Position numbers and translations under genes: made by a program. The notes beneath the pieces were generated by a model. The model was not told where the DNA came from, ran no database searches, and worked only from the letters and a program-made list of their open reading frames with translations. A stretch of 64,000 nt of DNA, from positions 1,583,363-1,647,362 of the forward strand of contig NZ_CP036349.1 of the NCBI RefSeq assembly GCF_007753265.1, written 5' to 3'. Shown here piece by piece: positions 7,501-16,221 of this stretch (its first letter is position 1; every line of letters starts with the position of its first letter). Source of the DNA: Botrimarina mediterranea. Its GTDB lineage: Bacteria; Planctomycetota; Planctomycetia; Pirellulales; Lacipirellulaceae.

Positions 7501-9234
7501 ATGAACCGTCGCAGTAGCTTCTTCCGCAAAGTCATCTACGGCGTCATCATCGCGATGCTGCTGTTCCCGTTGTCGCTCCTGAGCGCGCCGGCGACGGTGG
7601 ATTCGAAGGGGGGCAAGCTCGCGCAGCTCCGCGCCGAAAACGGGCTAAGCCAGGCAGGCCTCGGCGAGATCGACCCGGCCAGTGAGACGATCAAGCTGGC
7701 GACCCTGGGCCTCCGTGGCCTGGCGGTGCAGTTCCTCTGGAACAACGCCAACTATTACAAGAAGGTAGAAGACTGGACTAACCTGACCGCGACGCTCGAG
7801 CAACTCGCCAAGCTCCAGCCGAACTTCGTCACGTTCTGGAAATATCAGAGCTGGAACCTCAGCTACAACGTCTCGGTCGAGTTCGACGACTACCACGACC
7901 GCTACTTCTGGGTCCGTCGTGGCATTCAGTTCCTCGAGGATGGTCTCGATTACAACCGCGACAACCCGCACCTGGAGTGGGAGCACGGCTGGGTGCTCGG
8001 CCAAAAGGTCGGTCGCGCCGATGAGAAAGTGCAATACCGCCGGCTCTTCAAGGCAGATGATGAGTACCACCCCAAAGACCGTACGCCCGCGGACCGCGAC
8101 AACTGGCTGGTGAGCAAGAAGGCGTACCTCGAGGCGGTTCGCTCGGTCGATGAGCTCGGCAAAAGCCTCGACAAGAAGAGCCCCGCGATCTTCTATTCTA
8201 GCGCGCCCAAGTCGCAGATGAACTACGCCGAAGCGATCGAGGACGAGGGCCTCTTTGACACGGCCGTCGCCGCCTGGAAAGTCGCCCAGCAAGACTGGCG
8301 GGAGTTCGGCAACATCCCCATCGAGCACTCGACGGGCAAGATCCTGATCTTCAACGATCAGCAATACCTCAACGAAGAGGTCGAGCGGTTGACCGTCAAG
8401 CTCGAAGGCATCGTCGATGGCTTGCGTGAGAAGGTCGAGGCCGAGGCCCGCGAGAATCTCACGCCCGAGCAAGAGGCGGTGCTAGAAATCCCGCCCGCCG
8501 AGCTCGACGAAAAGCAGTCTCAGCTCTACTACGAGGCGCAGAACGCGATGGAGGTGACGCCGGAGAAGCTCGCCGCCAAGGCCGGTGAGCTCGAGCCTTC
8601 CAAAGCCCGTGAAGCGCGAGAGGTAGCCGCAGAACTGAGAGAGAAGGAGACCCTCGTCCGCTATATCCGCAATTACAAGGACACCACCAATTACGATTAC
8701 TGGGCCTTGCGGACTGAATTTGAGCAGTCCACCGCCGCCGTTTCGGCGCGGACGCTGCTTTACCGGGCGAGGCGGTTGTTCCTGGAAGAGGGTGACACCG
8801 TCCAGGCGAAGGAGCTCTACGAAGAGGCGTTCGAGCGCTGGGCGGATGTCTTTGAGGAATTCCCTGCCCTTACGAACCAGGACGGCACCACCGGCGACGA
8901 CGTGATGGTGTTTATCTACGAATACCAGGATGTGCTCGAACAGCTCGACGAGAGCATTCCCGAGGACTTCCCGCTCTGGGACATCATCGAGAAGTTCGAT
9001 AGCGAGCAGAAGTTGCAGATTCCGCTTCGCGAGCACCTTCAGCGAGTCCGCGCTGAGGGCGGCGCCAGCACTGACGAAGCCGCAGGAGAGCAGCCAGCGC
9101 CCTCGGCCGAGGAAGAGGCGCCCGAGTCAGCGGAGGCGGATTCAGAAGCATCCGAAGCGGGTGAAGCCGACGGCGAATCAGGCTCAACCGACGGTATCGA
9201 ACAGCCCGCTAAGTCCGATGCCGACGCCACCTAG
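7501..9234 (+). CDS. Membrane-anchored helical (TPR-like) protein of the ABC operon
   Basis: 577 residues. One N-terminal hydrophobic segment (residues 12-30) with basic residues before it, either signal anchor or uncleaved signal peptide. The body is almost all helix with TPR-like spacing (W, Y and A at helix faces in 75-300), a charged coiled region at 290-400, and an acidic Ala/Glu/Ser-rich tail from about 515. Starts 45 bases after the permease, same strand. Not a recognised family to me beyond being a planctomycete-type conserved hypothetical; a scaffold or assembly factor for the upstream transporter is inference from position. Confidence 0.72.
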   Translation: MNRRSSFFRKVIYGVIIAMLLFPLSLLSAPATVDSKGGKLAQLRAENGLSQAGLGEIDPASETIKLATLGLRGLAVQFLWNNANYYKKVEDWTNLTATLEQLAKLQPNFVTFWKYQSWNLSYNVSVEFDDYHDRYFWVRRGIQFLEDGLDYNRDNPHLEWEHGWVLGQKVGRADEKVQYRRLFKADDEYHPKDRTPADRDNWLVSKKAYLEAVRSVDELGKSLDKKSPAIFYSSAPKSQMNYAEAIEDEGLFDTAVAAWKVAQQDWREFGNIPIEHSTGKILIFNDQQYLNEEVERLTVKLEGIVDGLREKVEAEARENLTPEQEAVLEIPPAELDEKQSQLYYEAQNAMEVTPEKLAAKAGELEPSKAREAREVAAELREKETLVRYIRNYKDTTNYDYWALRTEFEQSTAAVSARTLLYRARRLFLEEGDTVQAKELYEEAFERWADVFEEFPALTNQDGTTGDDVMVFIYEYQDVLEQLDESIPEDFPLWDIIEKFDSEQKLQIPLREHLQRVRAEGGASTDEAAGEQPAPSAEEEAPESAEADSEASEAGEADGESGSTDGIEQPAKSDADAT

Positions 9235-9369
9235 CCGCTCCTTCTGCTTGCGGCGCCAGCGTCACGGAAGCTCCAAACCCGCGTCGAATCAGTCAAACGT
9301 CGGACGCCCGCGCGTCGATACCGAAGAAGAGTCTGTGTCTTCTAGGTAAACCTTGCGGGAGAGAACGAC

Positions 9370-10422
9370 GTGCGAACCTCGTTGCCCCGAGCTCTTACGA
9401 CGCTCGCGCTAACGCTCTGCGCCGGCGCTGTGCTAGCGTCTTCGCCGGCCGAACGGCTGGTTCTTCAACTCCCGGGTCTGGACGAGAACCAGCGGCGTTC
9501 GCCGGTGATCACCGCCGTGGCGATCTCGGCGGATGGCTCGAAGATCGCGGCCGGCGGCGACGACCATCAGGTCCGCGTCTGGAACGCTGCGGACGGCGCC
9601 GAATTGCACACGCTGCAAACGCACGGCGACTGGGTGCGGTCGGCCCGCTTCGCCGGCGACGGTCGGCTCGCCACGGTTTCGGCGGATCACACGGTTTGCC
9701 TGTGGAAGTTGACGGCCGACCCGGCGGAGCCGGCGGTCCGCAAGCTGGCGGCCGGGGCGTTGCAAGCGGTCGCTTGGCGGCCCGATGGCGCCGGCTTGGC
9801 GACGGCGGGCTTTGGCGACTCGCTACGGATGTTCGACCTCACGACCGGACACGAGTCGGCGCCGGAAGAGCGGCCCTGTGCTTGCGAAGACACCCGCGCC
9901 GTGGCGTACTCGCCCGACGGCCGGTGGATCGCCGCCGCGGGCCGCAACGGGATCATCCGGATGTGGGACCTGACCGCGTCGGGAGGTCCGCGCGACCTGC
10001 CGACCGACGGCCGTCGCGTCCGCGCGCTCGTGTTCTCGCCCGATGGCGAAGTCCTCGCCGCCGGCGGCGACGGCCCCGCGGTGCGGTTGTGGCGTCGCAA
10101 TGACAACGACTTCGGCGCCGGCGCCCCGGACGAACTCTTGGTGCGTCCGGGCATGATCCACTCGCTGGCGTTCCTCGACGAACAGCTGCTAGCGGTGGGC
10201 GACACGCAAAACGAAATCACGCTATGGGACGCCGACACCCGCGCCGAGCGTTATGTCCTGAAGGGCCATACGGGCACGGTGGCGGCTCTTGCCGTTAGTG
10301 CCGACGGGCGGCGGATCGTCTCAGGTTCGTTTGACACGACAGTCCGCGTCTGGGACATCGATCCGGCGAGACTCCCAGTGATGAGCACCGCGGCGAAGCC
10401 AACCGCCAAGCCGACCCGCTAG
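9370..10422 (+). CDS. Secreted WD40-repeat protein (seven blades)
   Basis: 350 residues with a signal peptide (residues 1-23, cleavage near VLAS). Seven WD-like strands can be counted: VRVWN, VCLWK, LRMFD, IRMWD, VRLWR, ITLWD and VRVWD, so the whole mature protein is one complete beta-propeller with little else. The last two repeats carry the classical GHT...SGSFD pattern. GTG start at 9370 follows GGGAGAG. Located 135 bases after the helical protein and 91 bases before the giant surface protein. A periplasmic or surface protein-binding role is likely; no partner can be named. Confidence 0.88.
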   Translation: MRTSLPRALTTLALTLCAGAVLASSPAERLVLQLPGLDENQRRSPVITAVAISADGSKIAAGGDDHQVRVWNAADGAELHTLQTHGDWVRSARFAGDGRLATVSADHTVCLWKLTADPAEPAVRKLAAGALQAVAWRPDGAGLATAGFGDSLRMFDLTTGHESAPEERPCACEDTRAVAYSPDGRWIAAAGRNGIIRMWDLTASGGPRDLPTDGRRVRALVFSPDGEVLAAGGDGPAVRLWRRNDNDFGAGAPDELLVRPGMIHSLAFLDEQLLAVGDTQNEITLWDADTRAERYVLKGHTGTVAALAVSADGRRIVSGSFDTTVRVWDIDPARLPVMSTAAKPTAKPTR

Positions 10423-10500
10423 CAACGACCGTGGCCCCTCGGTTGCCTAGGCAGCCGGGCCGCGGGAGCGAAGATACAACCGCCACTCACCGAGGTTTCA

Positions 10501-10506
10501 AGGAGG
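10501..10506 (+). promoter_or_regulatory. Strong Shine-Dalgarno deciding the GTG start at 10514
   Basis: AGGAGG lies seven bases before GTG 10514. Strong ribosome sites are rare in this window, so this supports both the GTG start and high expression of the surface protein. Confidence 0.8.
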
Positions 10507-10513
10507 AAACCCT

Positions 10514-13500
10514 GTGGGACTTTTCACGAAGTTGACTAACCGTCCGTCGCGTCACGTCACGCGCGCCCCGCGACGCACGCCGCTTCGGCGGATGAACGTC
10601 GAGCAGATGGAGGACCGCCGCATGATGGCGGCCGACGTGCTGCTCGGCGCCGTGTATCTGGAGGACGCGCTGTCGGGGAGCGACGACGCCCCCGACACGA
10701 TCCGCGTCTCGTTTGTCGGCGGCGCGGCGGGGACCACGCTCGACCGCATCGTCATCGACGGCGACAAGCTCGGCGACGGCGTCACCGCGGGCGACATCTT
10801 CTTTGATATCGCCGACGGCGGCGCCGGCTCGTTCGGCAACTCGCCGTTCAGTGTCGTCAGCAGCAGCGGCTTCAGCGTGACGTCGTTTGAGGTCATCGAC
10901 GGCGGCACCAAGCTGGTCATCAACCTCGATGGTTTCGAGGCGGGCGAAGAGCTGGTCTTCTCGATCGATGTCGACGAGTACGGCCAGACAATCGAGGGGC
11001 TCAACTCGAACGCCTTCGCCGAGGGCGGCGAGTTCGAAGGCTCGATCCTCACGGGTGACTTCTCGGCGCCGGGCTTTGTCGATCTGACTCTGACGGGCGT
11101 CTACTATGACTTCTTCGACAGCCGCTTCGCCGGCGCGGAGCAGGCCGCCGGCGCGCAGCTGTCGAAGCTGCCGGGCGACGGCTACGACGACCCCAACGAT
11201 CCGCTGACCCCCGTCCGCACCGCGGGCGCCGTCGCGCATGCGCCACAGGTCGAGCTGGCCCGCCTCTCGGGCTATGTCTACCACGACAAGGACGACGACG
11301 GCGTCTTCGACACCGACGAGACGCCGATTGCCGGCGTCACGCTCGAGCTGCTGAACGCCGCGGGGCAGGGGACCGGCGTCTTCGCGACGACCAACGCCGA
11401 GGGCTACTACCAGTTCATCGACTTGGCGGCCGGCACCTACGGCGTGCGCGAGACCCAACCCGACGGCTGGCTCGACGGCAAGGACACAATCGGCTCGAAC
11501 GGCGGCGACGTCGCCAACGACCTGCTCACCGGCGCCACGCTCGACTGGGGCGACCGCGCCGTCGAGTACAACTTCGGCGAACTGCTGCCGGGCTCGATCG
11601 CGGGCCGCGTCGGCGCCAACAACGGCCCCGACTGCAAGTTCGACAACCCCGACGTCCCGCTCGCCGGCGTCACGATCCAGTTGCTCGACTCGAGCGGAAA
11701 TATCCTCCGCACGACGCTGACCGACTCCCAAGGGCGCTACAAGTTCGACAACCTCGCGCCGGGCGAGTACCAGGTCCGCGAGCTCCAGCCCGAGGGCTAC
11801 TACGACGGTGGCGAACGCGCCGGTACGGCTGGCGGCGCCGTCACTGACGACTACATCACCGATATTTACATCGGTTCCGATGTCCACGCCATCAACTACG
11901 ACTTCTGTGAGAAGATCGGCGCCTCGCTTAGTGGCTATGTCTACCACGACCGCAGCAACGATGGTTCGCGCGAACCGGGCGAAGAGCCGATCCCGCAGGT
12001 GACACTCAAGCTGATGCGCCCAGATGGGACCGACACGGGTCTCCGCGCCGTTACCGACTCCAACGGCTACTACGAGTTCACGAACCTCGAGGCCGGCACG
12101 TATTGCGTCGTCGAGGAGCACCCCGATGGTTGGCTCGACGGCATCGACACTCCCGGCTCGGTCGGCGGTAACGCGACCAACCCCGGAGACAGGATCTGCG
12201 AGATCGTCATCCAATACGGTGACGACGCGGTCGAGTACAACTTCGGCGAATTGCTCCCCGGTTCGATCTCGGGCCGCGTCGGCGGCAACTACGGCCCCGA
12301 CTGCGACTTCGATTCGCCCGACGTGCTAATCGCCGGCGTGACGATCCAGCTGCTCGACGCCGAGGGCAACGTCCTCCGCACGACGACAACCAACGAGCTG
12401 GGAGAGTACCGCTTCGATGGCCTCGCGCCGGGCGAGTACCAAGTCCGCGAACTGCAGCCCAATGGTTGGTTTGACGGCGGCGAACGCGTCGGCACGGCCG
12501 GCGGCGTCGAGTCGAACGACCTCTTTTCGCAGATCCTCATTGGATCGGACCAGCACGGCACGCAGTACGACTTCTGCGAGAAGGTCGGCGCGCAGCTTAG
12601 CGGCTACGTCTATCACGACCGCGACAACGACGGCAACCGCGACCTCGGCGAAGAACCGATCCCCGGCGTCACCGTCAAGCTGCTCCGCGGCGACGGGACC
12701 GACACGGGCCTGACGGCGGTGACCAACAGTTCGGGCTTCTACCAGTTCACGAGCCTCGACGCCGGCACGTACCGCGTCGTTGAGGTGCATCCCGCCGGTT
12801 GGCTCGACGGCCTCGACACGCCGGGTTCCGAAGGGGGCGTCGCGAACAATCCGGGCGACTCGATCAGCGACGTGGTGCTCGAGTACGGCGACGACGCCAT
12901 CGAGTACAACTTCGGCGAGATCCTGCCGGGCTCGATCGCGGGTGGCGTCTACTGGTCGCCGACGGGTGACTGCTCTTGCGACTGCGACAACAAGCTGCCG
13001 CTCGCCGACGTCACGGTGCAGTTGCTCAACGACGAGGGCGTCGTCATCGCCACGACGACGACCGACGACGCGGGCCAGTACCGCTTCGACAACCTGCGGC
13101 CGGGCACTTATACCGTCCGCGAGCTGCAGCCCACGGGCTACTTTGACGGCGGTGAAGTGGTGGGCTCCGAAGGGGGCGTCGCCACCAACGACCTGTTGAG
13201 CGAGATCGTCATCGGCTCGGGCGTTGACGCCGTCGAGTACGACTTCTGCGAGATCCCACCGGCGGCCTTGGCGGGCTACGTCTTCGTGGACGGCGAGCCG
13301 ATCCAGTCGGTCAATGGTTCGATCCCGGGCAGCATCTACGATCACAAGGACGGCGTCCGTGACGCGGGCGACACGCCGATCGCCGGCGTCAAAGTGCGGC
13401 TCGTCAACGGCCAGACGGGGATGCCGTTCTACCGGATCCCCGCGGGTGGATCGTTCGACGATGTGCCGGACGGCTACGTCGGCATCGAGGTGCTCGACGG

Positions 13501-14983
13501 CTACTACCCCGACGGCATTTTTGAGACTTACACCGACGCGAACGGTTACTACCAGTTCCTCGGCCTGCCGGCGGGGAGCTACGCGGTGGTCCAGGTGCAG
13601 CCCGCGGGTTACATCGACAGCATCGACACGGCGGGCACGACGGGGGGAGCGGCGGTCAATCCGACTAAGCCCGGCGAGATTCCGACGCTTGTGCCGATGG
13701 GCGAGCTGTTCGGGCAGAACGTGATCTATTCGATCAATCTGACGGCCGGCGACTTCTCGCGCGAGAACAACTTCAGCGAAGTAACGACGTACCGCGGTTG
13801 GCTACCGCCTGTGACGCCGCCCGTGACGCCTCCGAGCGTGCCTCTTGATCCGATCAGTCTGGGGCAGACAGGGCCATGGGCGCTGCCGCCGCTGCCAGCG
13901 CGCCCGGGCGAGGACATCTACGGCGGCTCGAGCCAAGCGCTCGGCTACACGTGGCACCTCAGCGTCATCAACGCCGGCCAGCCGCGCGAGCTGACGATCG
14001 ACGGCGCGCGGGTGCAGTACGCCTCGCAGTCGAGCGATGACATCTGGCAAGGCGTCGAGCGCAACCAGAAAGAGCTGAGCCAAGCCAAGTGGCGGCTCCT
14101 CGCTAACGACATCGAGGGCGCCGAGTTCAGCGATCTGCTGTTCGGCTCCGAAGACGCCGTCCCCGTGGCGGGCGACTGGAACGGCGACGGCGTCACCGAT
14201 ATCGGCGTCTACATCGACGGCGATTGGTACCTCGACCTCGACGGCGACGGCCGCTGGAGCGAGGGCGACCTCTGGGCGCAGCTCGGTTCGCGCGACGACC
14301 TGCCGGTCACCGGCGACTGGGACGGCGACGGCAAAACCGACATCGGAATCTACGGCCCGGCCTGGCCGCGCGACCCGCACGCTATCGAGCGGGAAGCGGG
14401 CATGCCCGACTACGCAAATTACCCTGGCCCACACGGCACAAAGGCCAAGAACGTGCCGCCGACCGACGAGGACGCCACCAGCGGCGCGCGTCTGCTGGCG
14501 AAGCTCCGCGACAAAATCCGCGGCCGCCGCGCCGACGTGATCGACCACGTCTTCCACTACGGCACGCCGGGCGATGTGCCGGTTGCCGGCGACTGGAACG
14601 GCGACGGCATCCGCACGATCGGCGTCTTCCGCGACGGCCACTGGACGCTCGACGCCAACGGCGACGGCCGCTTCAACGAGGCCGACCGCAACGTGATGCT
14701 CGGCCAAGCGGGCGACCTGCCGCTGGTGGGCGACTTCAATGGCGACGGCGTCGATGACCTCGGCGTCTACCGCGCCGGACGCTGGCTAGCGGACCTCAAC
14801 AGCGACGGTGAGCTCGAAGAGCTCGACCTCGCCGCGACCGACCAGGCGCTGGCCGCCGAAGTGGCGGGCAAGCCAATCGTCGGCGACTGGGACGGCGACG
14901 GCATTGACGAGCCAGCAATCGTGAGCCCCGTTGCCGACGGCGAGGCGAGCGAGGTGCGCGTATCGCTACGCAAGGCGGGTTAG
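10514..14983 (+). CDS. Giant surface protein: alternating SdrD-type B domains and VCBS/FG-GAP-like repeats
   Basis: 1489 residues. The N-terminus has no classical signal peptide but carries EQMEDRRMMAAD (about residues 30-42), the N-terminal motif found on many very large planctomycete exported proteins. Residues about 43-235 are a beta-rich domain. Then seven Cna-B/SdrD-like units follow (about residues 250-1090), alternating between a type starting SGYVYHD and a type starting AGRVG with conserved cysteines (GPDC, YDFCE). A Pro-rich linker (VTPPVTPP) leads to five GDWNGDG-type Ca2+-binding loops (about 1215-1470) of VCBS/FG-GAP type. Likely a cell-surface adhesin or matrix protein; Ca2+ binding follows from the DxDxDG loops. 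Confidence 0.87.
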   Translation: MGLFTKLTNRPSRHVTRAPRRTPLRRMNVEQMEDRRMMAADVLLGAVYLEDALSGSDDAPDTIRVSFVGGAAGTTLDRIVIDGDKLGDGVTAGDIFFDIADGGAGSFGNSPFSVVSSSGFSVTSFEVIDGGTKLVINLDGFEAGEELVFSIDVDEYGQTIEGLNSNAFAEGGEFEGSILTGDFSAPGFVDLTLTGVYYDFFDSRFAGAEQAAGAQLSKLPGDGYDDPNDPLTPVRTAGAVAHAPQVELARLSGYVYHDKDDDGVFDTDETPIAGVTLELLNAAGQGTGVFATTNAEGYYQFIDLAAGTYGVRETQPDGWLDGKDTIGSNGGDVANDLLTGATLDWGDRAVEYNFGELLPGSIAGRVGANNGPDCKFDNPDVPLAGVTIQLLDSSGNILRTTLTDSQGRYKFDNLAPGEYQVRELQPEGYYDGGERAGTAGGAVTDDYITDIYIGSDVHAINYDFCEKIGASLSGYVYHDRSNDGSREPGEEPIPQVTLKLMRPDGTDTGLRAVTDSNGYYEFTNLEAGTYCVVEEHPDGWLDGIDTPGSVGGNATNPGDRICEIVIQYGDDAVEYNFGELLPGSISGRVGGNYGPDCDFDSPDVLIAGVTIQLLDAEGNVLRTTTTNELGEYRFDGLAPGEYQVRELQPNGWFDGGERVGTAGGVESNDLFSQILIGSDQHGTQYDFCEKVGAQLSGYVYHDRDNDGNRDLGEEPIPGVTVKLLRGDGTDTGLTAVTNSSGFYQFTSLDAGTYRVVEVHPAGWLDGLDTPGSEGGVANNPGDSISDVVLEYGDDAIEYNFGEILPGSIAGGVYWSPTGDCSCDCDNKLPLADVTVQLLNDEGVVIATTTTDDAGQYRFDNLRPGTYTVRELQPTGYFDGGEVVGSEGGVATNDLLSEIVIGSGVDAVEYDFCEIPPAALAGYVFVDGEPIQSVNGSIPGSIYDHKDGVRDAGDTPIAGVKVRLVNGQTGMPFYRIPAGGSFDDVPDGYVGIEVLDGYYPDGIFETYTDANGYYQFLGLPAGSYAVVQVQPAGYIDSIDTAGTTGGAAVNPTKPGEIPTLVPMGELFGQNVIYSINLTAGDFSRENNFSEVTTYRGWLPPVTPPVTPPSVPLDPISLGQTGPWALPPLPARPGEDIYGGSSQALGYTWHLSVINAGQPRELTIDGARVQYASQSSDDIWQGVERNQKELSQAKWRLLANDIEGAEFSDLLFGSEDAVPVAGDWNGDGVTDIGVYIDGDWYLDLDGDGRWSEGDLWAQLGSRDDLPVTGDWDGDGKTDIGIYGPAWPRDPHAIEREAGMPDYANYPGPHGTKAKNVPPTDEDATSGARLLAKLRDKIRGRRADVIDHVFHYGTPGDVPVAGDWNGDGIRTIGVFRDGHWTLDANGDGRFNEADRNVMLGQAGDLPLVGDFNGDGVDDLGVYRAGRWLADLNSDGELEELDLAATDQALAAEVAGKPIVGDWDGDGIDEPAIVSPVADGEASEVRVSLRKAG

Positions 14984-15002
14984 TTACGGAACCGTCTCGC
15001 AC

Positions 15003-15089
15003 AATTCCGCTACCTGACGGGCGCGGCTCGAAGTAACTCTCTATCAGGAGTTGCTCGTTGGAGCCGCGCCCGTGAGGAAGCGGAGTTCC
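15003..15089. repeat. Palindromic repeat pair, GAGCCGCGCCCG class
   Basis: Two inverted copies of GAGCCGCGCCCGT-N2-GGAAGCGG separated by about 29 bases, immediately after the surface protein gene. Single copies of the same unit occur at 26696-26722 and 27128-27158. Confidence 0.82.
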
Positions 15090-15110
15090 TATACAGCGCC
15101 GAACGAATCG

Positions 15111-15281
15111 CTACGCGTCCTTCAACGCCGTCAGCTCCGCCTTCAGCGAAGCGATCTCCTGCTCGAGCTGCGCGACCTCGTTGGGGTCGTCCATCTGCTG
15201 CTTCGCGCCGGTGAGTTGCTGCTGCAACGAGTCGAGCTTTTTGCGGATCACCTCGACACGCTTCTTCGCTTTCTTGTCCAT
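15111..15281 (-). CDS. Small coiled-coil protein, 56 residues
   Basis: MDKKAKKRVEVIRKKLDSLQ begins a fully helical, highly charged sequence; hydrophobic residues (V, I, L) recur at heptad spacing through to the end (LEQEIASLKAELTAL), so it should form a coiled coil. The open frame extends to 15377 but the upstream part is repeat-rich; ATG at 15281 is preceded by GGTGGG. Family not recognised by name; I take it as real because of its clean amphipathic pattern. Function unknown. Confidence 0.6.
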   Translation of the reverse strand: MDKKAKKRVEVIRKKLDSLQQQLTGAKQQMDDPNEVAQLEQEIASLKAELTALKDA

Positions 15282-15476
15282 GGGTGGTGGGCTGATTCTA
15301 AGGAAGGAGATAGGGGATGAATAGAGATAAGGGGGATGGCCGCTGGGAGGTGCGGGATCGATCGAGATAGCAAACACGATCGGTTAAACTGTTCGGGCGA
15401 CAGGCTTACTAAAGTCTCTCGAGAAGACCATTTCTAGTAGCCCCTTTATCCCCCTTATCTGCTTGATGCAATCGAC

Positions 15477-16040
15477 TCACTCGATAGGTTCGATCTGCAC
15501 GTCGCCGAACGCCGGGGCTTCTTCGGCGACAGGGACCGCGGCGCGGGCGTCGGGCAGGTCGCGGAACGAGCGGAGCATCGCGCCGAGCACGAAGACGCTG
15601 AGGGCCAGCACCAGCGCCAGGTTGAGCCAGCCCGTCAAGTTGGCGCGCATCTTCTGAGCTAGCGCCGTCTTGCCGGCGATGAAGGCCATGATCGCCATCA
15701 CGCCGATCGACAAGAGAAACTTCACGCCGAACAGCGGGTGGTAGAGCTTCGGCAGGTTCTTGTAGACGCCCATGAAGAGGATCAGGTTGTAAACGCCGCT
15801 CACGAGCAGCAGCAGCGTGCAGACCATCACACACATCGCCCACGCCTTCCGTCGGCCGTGGAAGAGGGCGGCCTCACGCTCGCCCTCGGGCGTCGCGGGG
15901 GCGAGCACGAACCGCATGTAGACGAGCCCGCCCAAGAGCGTCGCCGCGCACGTCGTGTGGAAGACGCGGCTCAATAGCGCGACGAAGTAGGGGCCCGTGA
16001 AGTCGAGCTGAGCGGCGGCAACGAGCGGCGAAAGGTCCAT
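15477..16040 (-). CDS. Four-helix integral membrane protein, CopD/HemJ-like first helix
   Basis: 187 residues from ATG 16040 (preceded by GGAAAG); an open frame reaches 16193 but the extra part lacks features. Four hydrophobic helices near residues 17-40, 65-87, 98-125 and 133-155. The first contains LLSRVFHTTCAATLLGGLVYM, with a histidine placed as in CopD-like and HemJ-like proteins that bind haem or metal. The C-terminal 30 residues are soluble and acidic. No catalytic motif is visible, so the name describes structure only. Flanked by intergenic repeats on both sides. Confidence 0.6.
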   Translation of the reverse strand: MDLSPLVAAAQLDFTGPYFVALLSRVFHTTCAATLLGGLVYMRFVLAPATPEGEREAALFHGRRKAWAMCVMVCTLLLLVSGVYNLILFMGVYKNLPKLYHPLFGVKFLLSIGVMAIMAFIAGKTALAQKMRANLTGWLNLALVLALSVFVLGAMLRSFRDLPDARAAVPVAEEAPAFGDVQIEPIE

Positions 16041-16142
16041 CGCGGGGCTTTCCGGTATGAGTTGGTTGTTTGTCGGGATCGTAGAGGGCCGGCGCTTAAA
16101 CGTCCACCTGCCCCCTCGCAACGACTCTCGAGGCGACATCGT

Positions 16143-16221
16143 GCGAGCCCCGCGACGTTCGTTCAGGGAGTGACGTGGGCGCCCGCTTCCCACCGACGAC
16201 TAACGTCGCCGGCTCGCCGTC
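16143..16221. repeat. NGAG palindromic repeat (CGAGCCGGCGACG class), left arm decayed
   Basis: Right arm at about 16189-16221 reads, on the minus strand, CGAG-CCGGCGAC-GTTA-GTCGTCGG; the left arm is degenerate. It ends at the base before the stop codon of the CCA-adding enzyme (16222-16224). A complete copy is at 37075-37152. Confidence 0.7.

Noticed and set aside
10487-12214. 575-residue minus-strand frame
   Set aside because: Antisense of the surface protein repeats; no start context and no recognisable fold.
11260-13760. Regular direct repeats that could suggest a CRISPR or satellite array
   Set aside because: Period is about 350 bases and in frame; these are duplicated protein domains with divergent codons.
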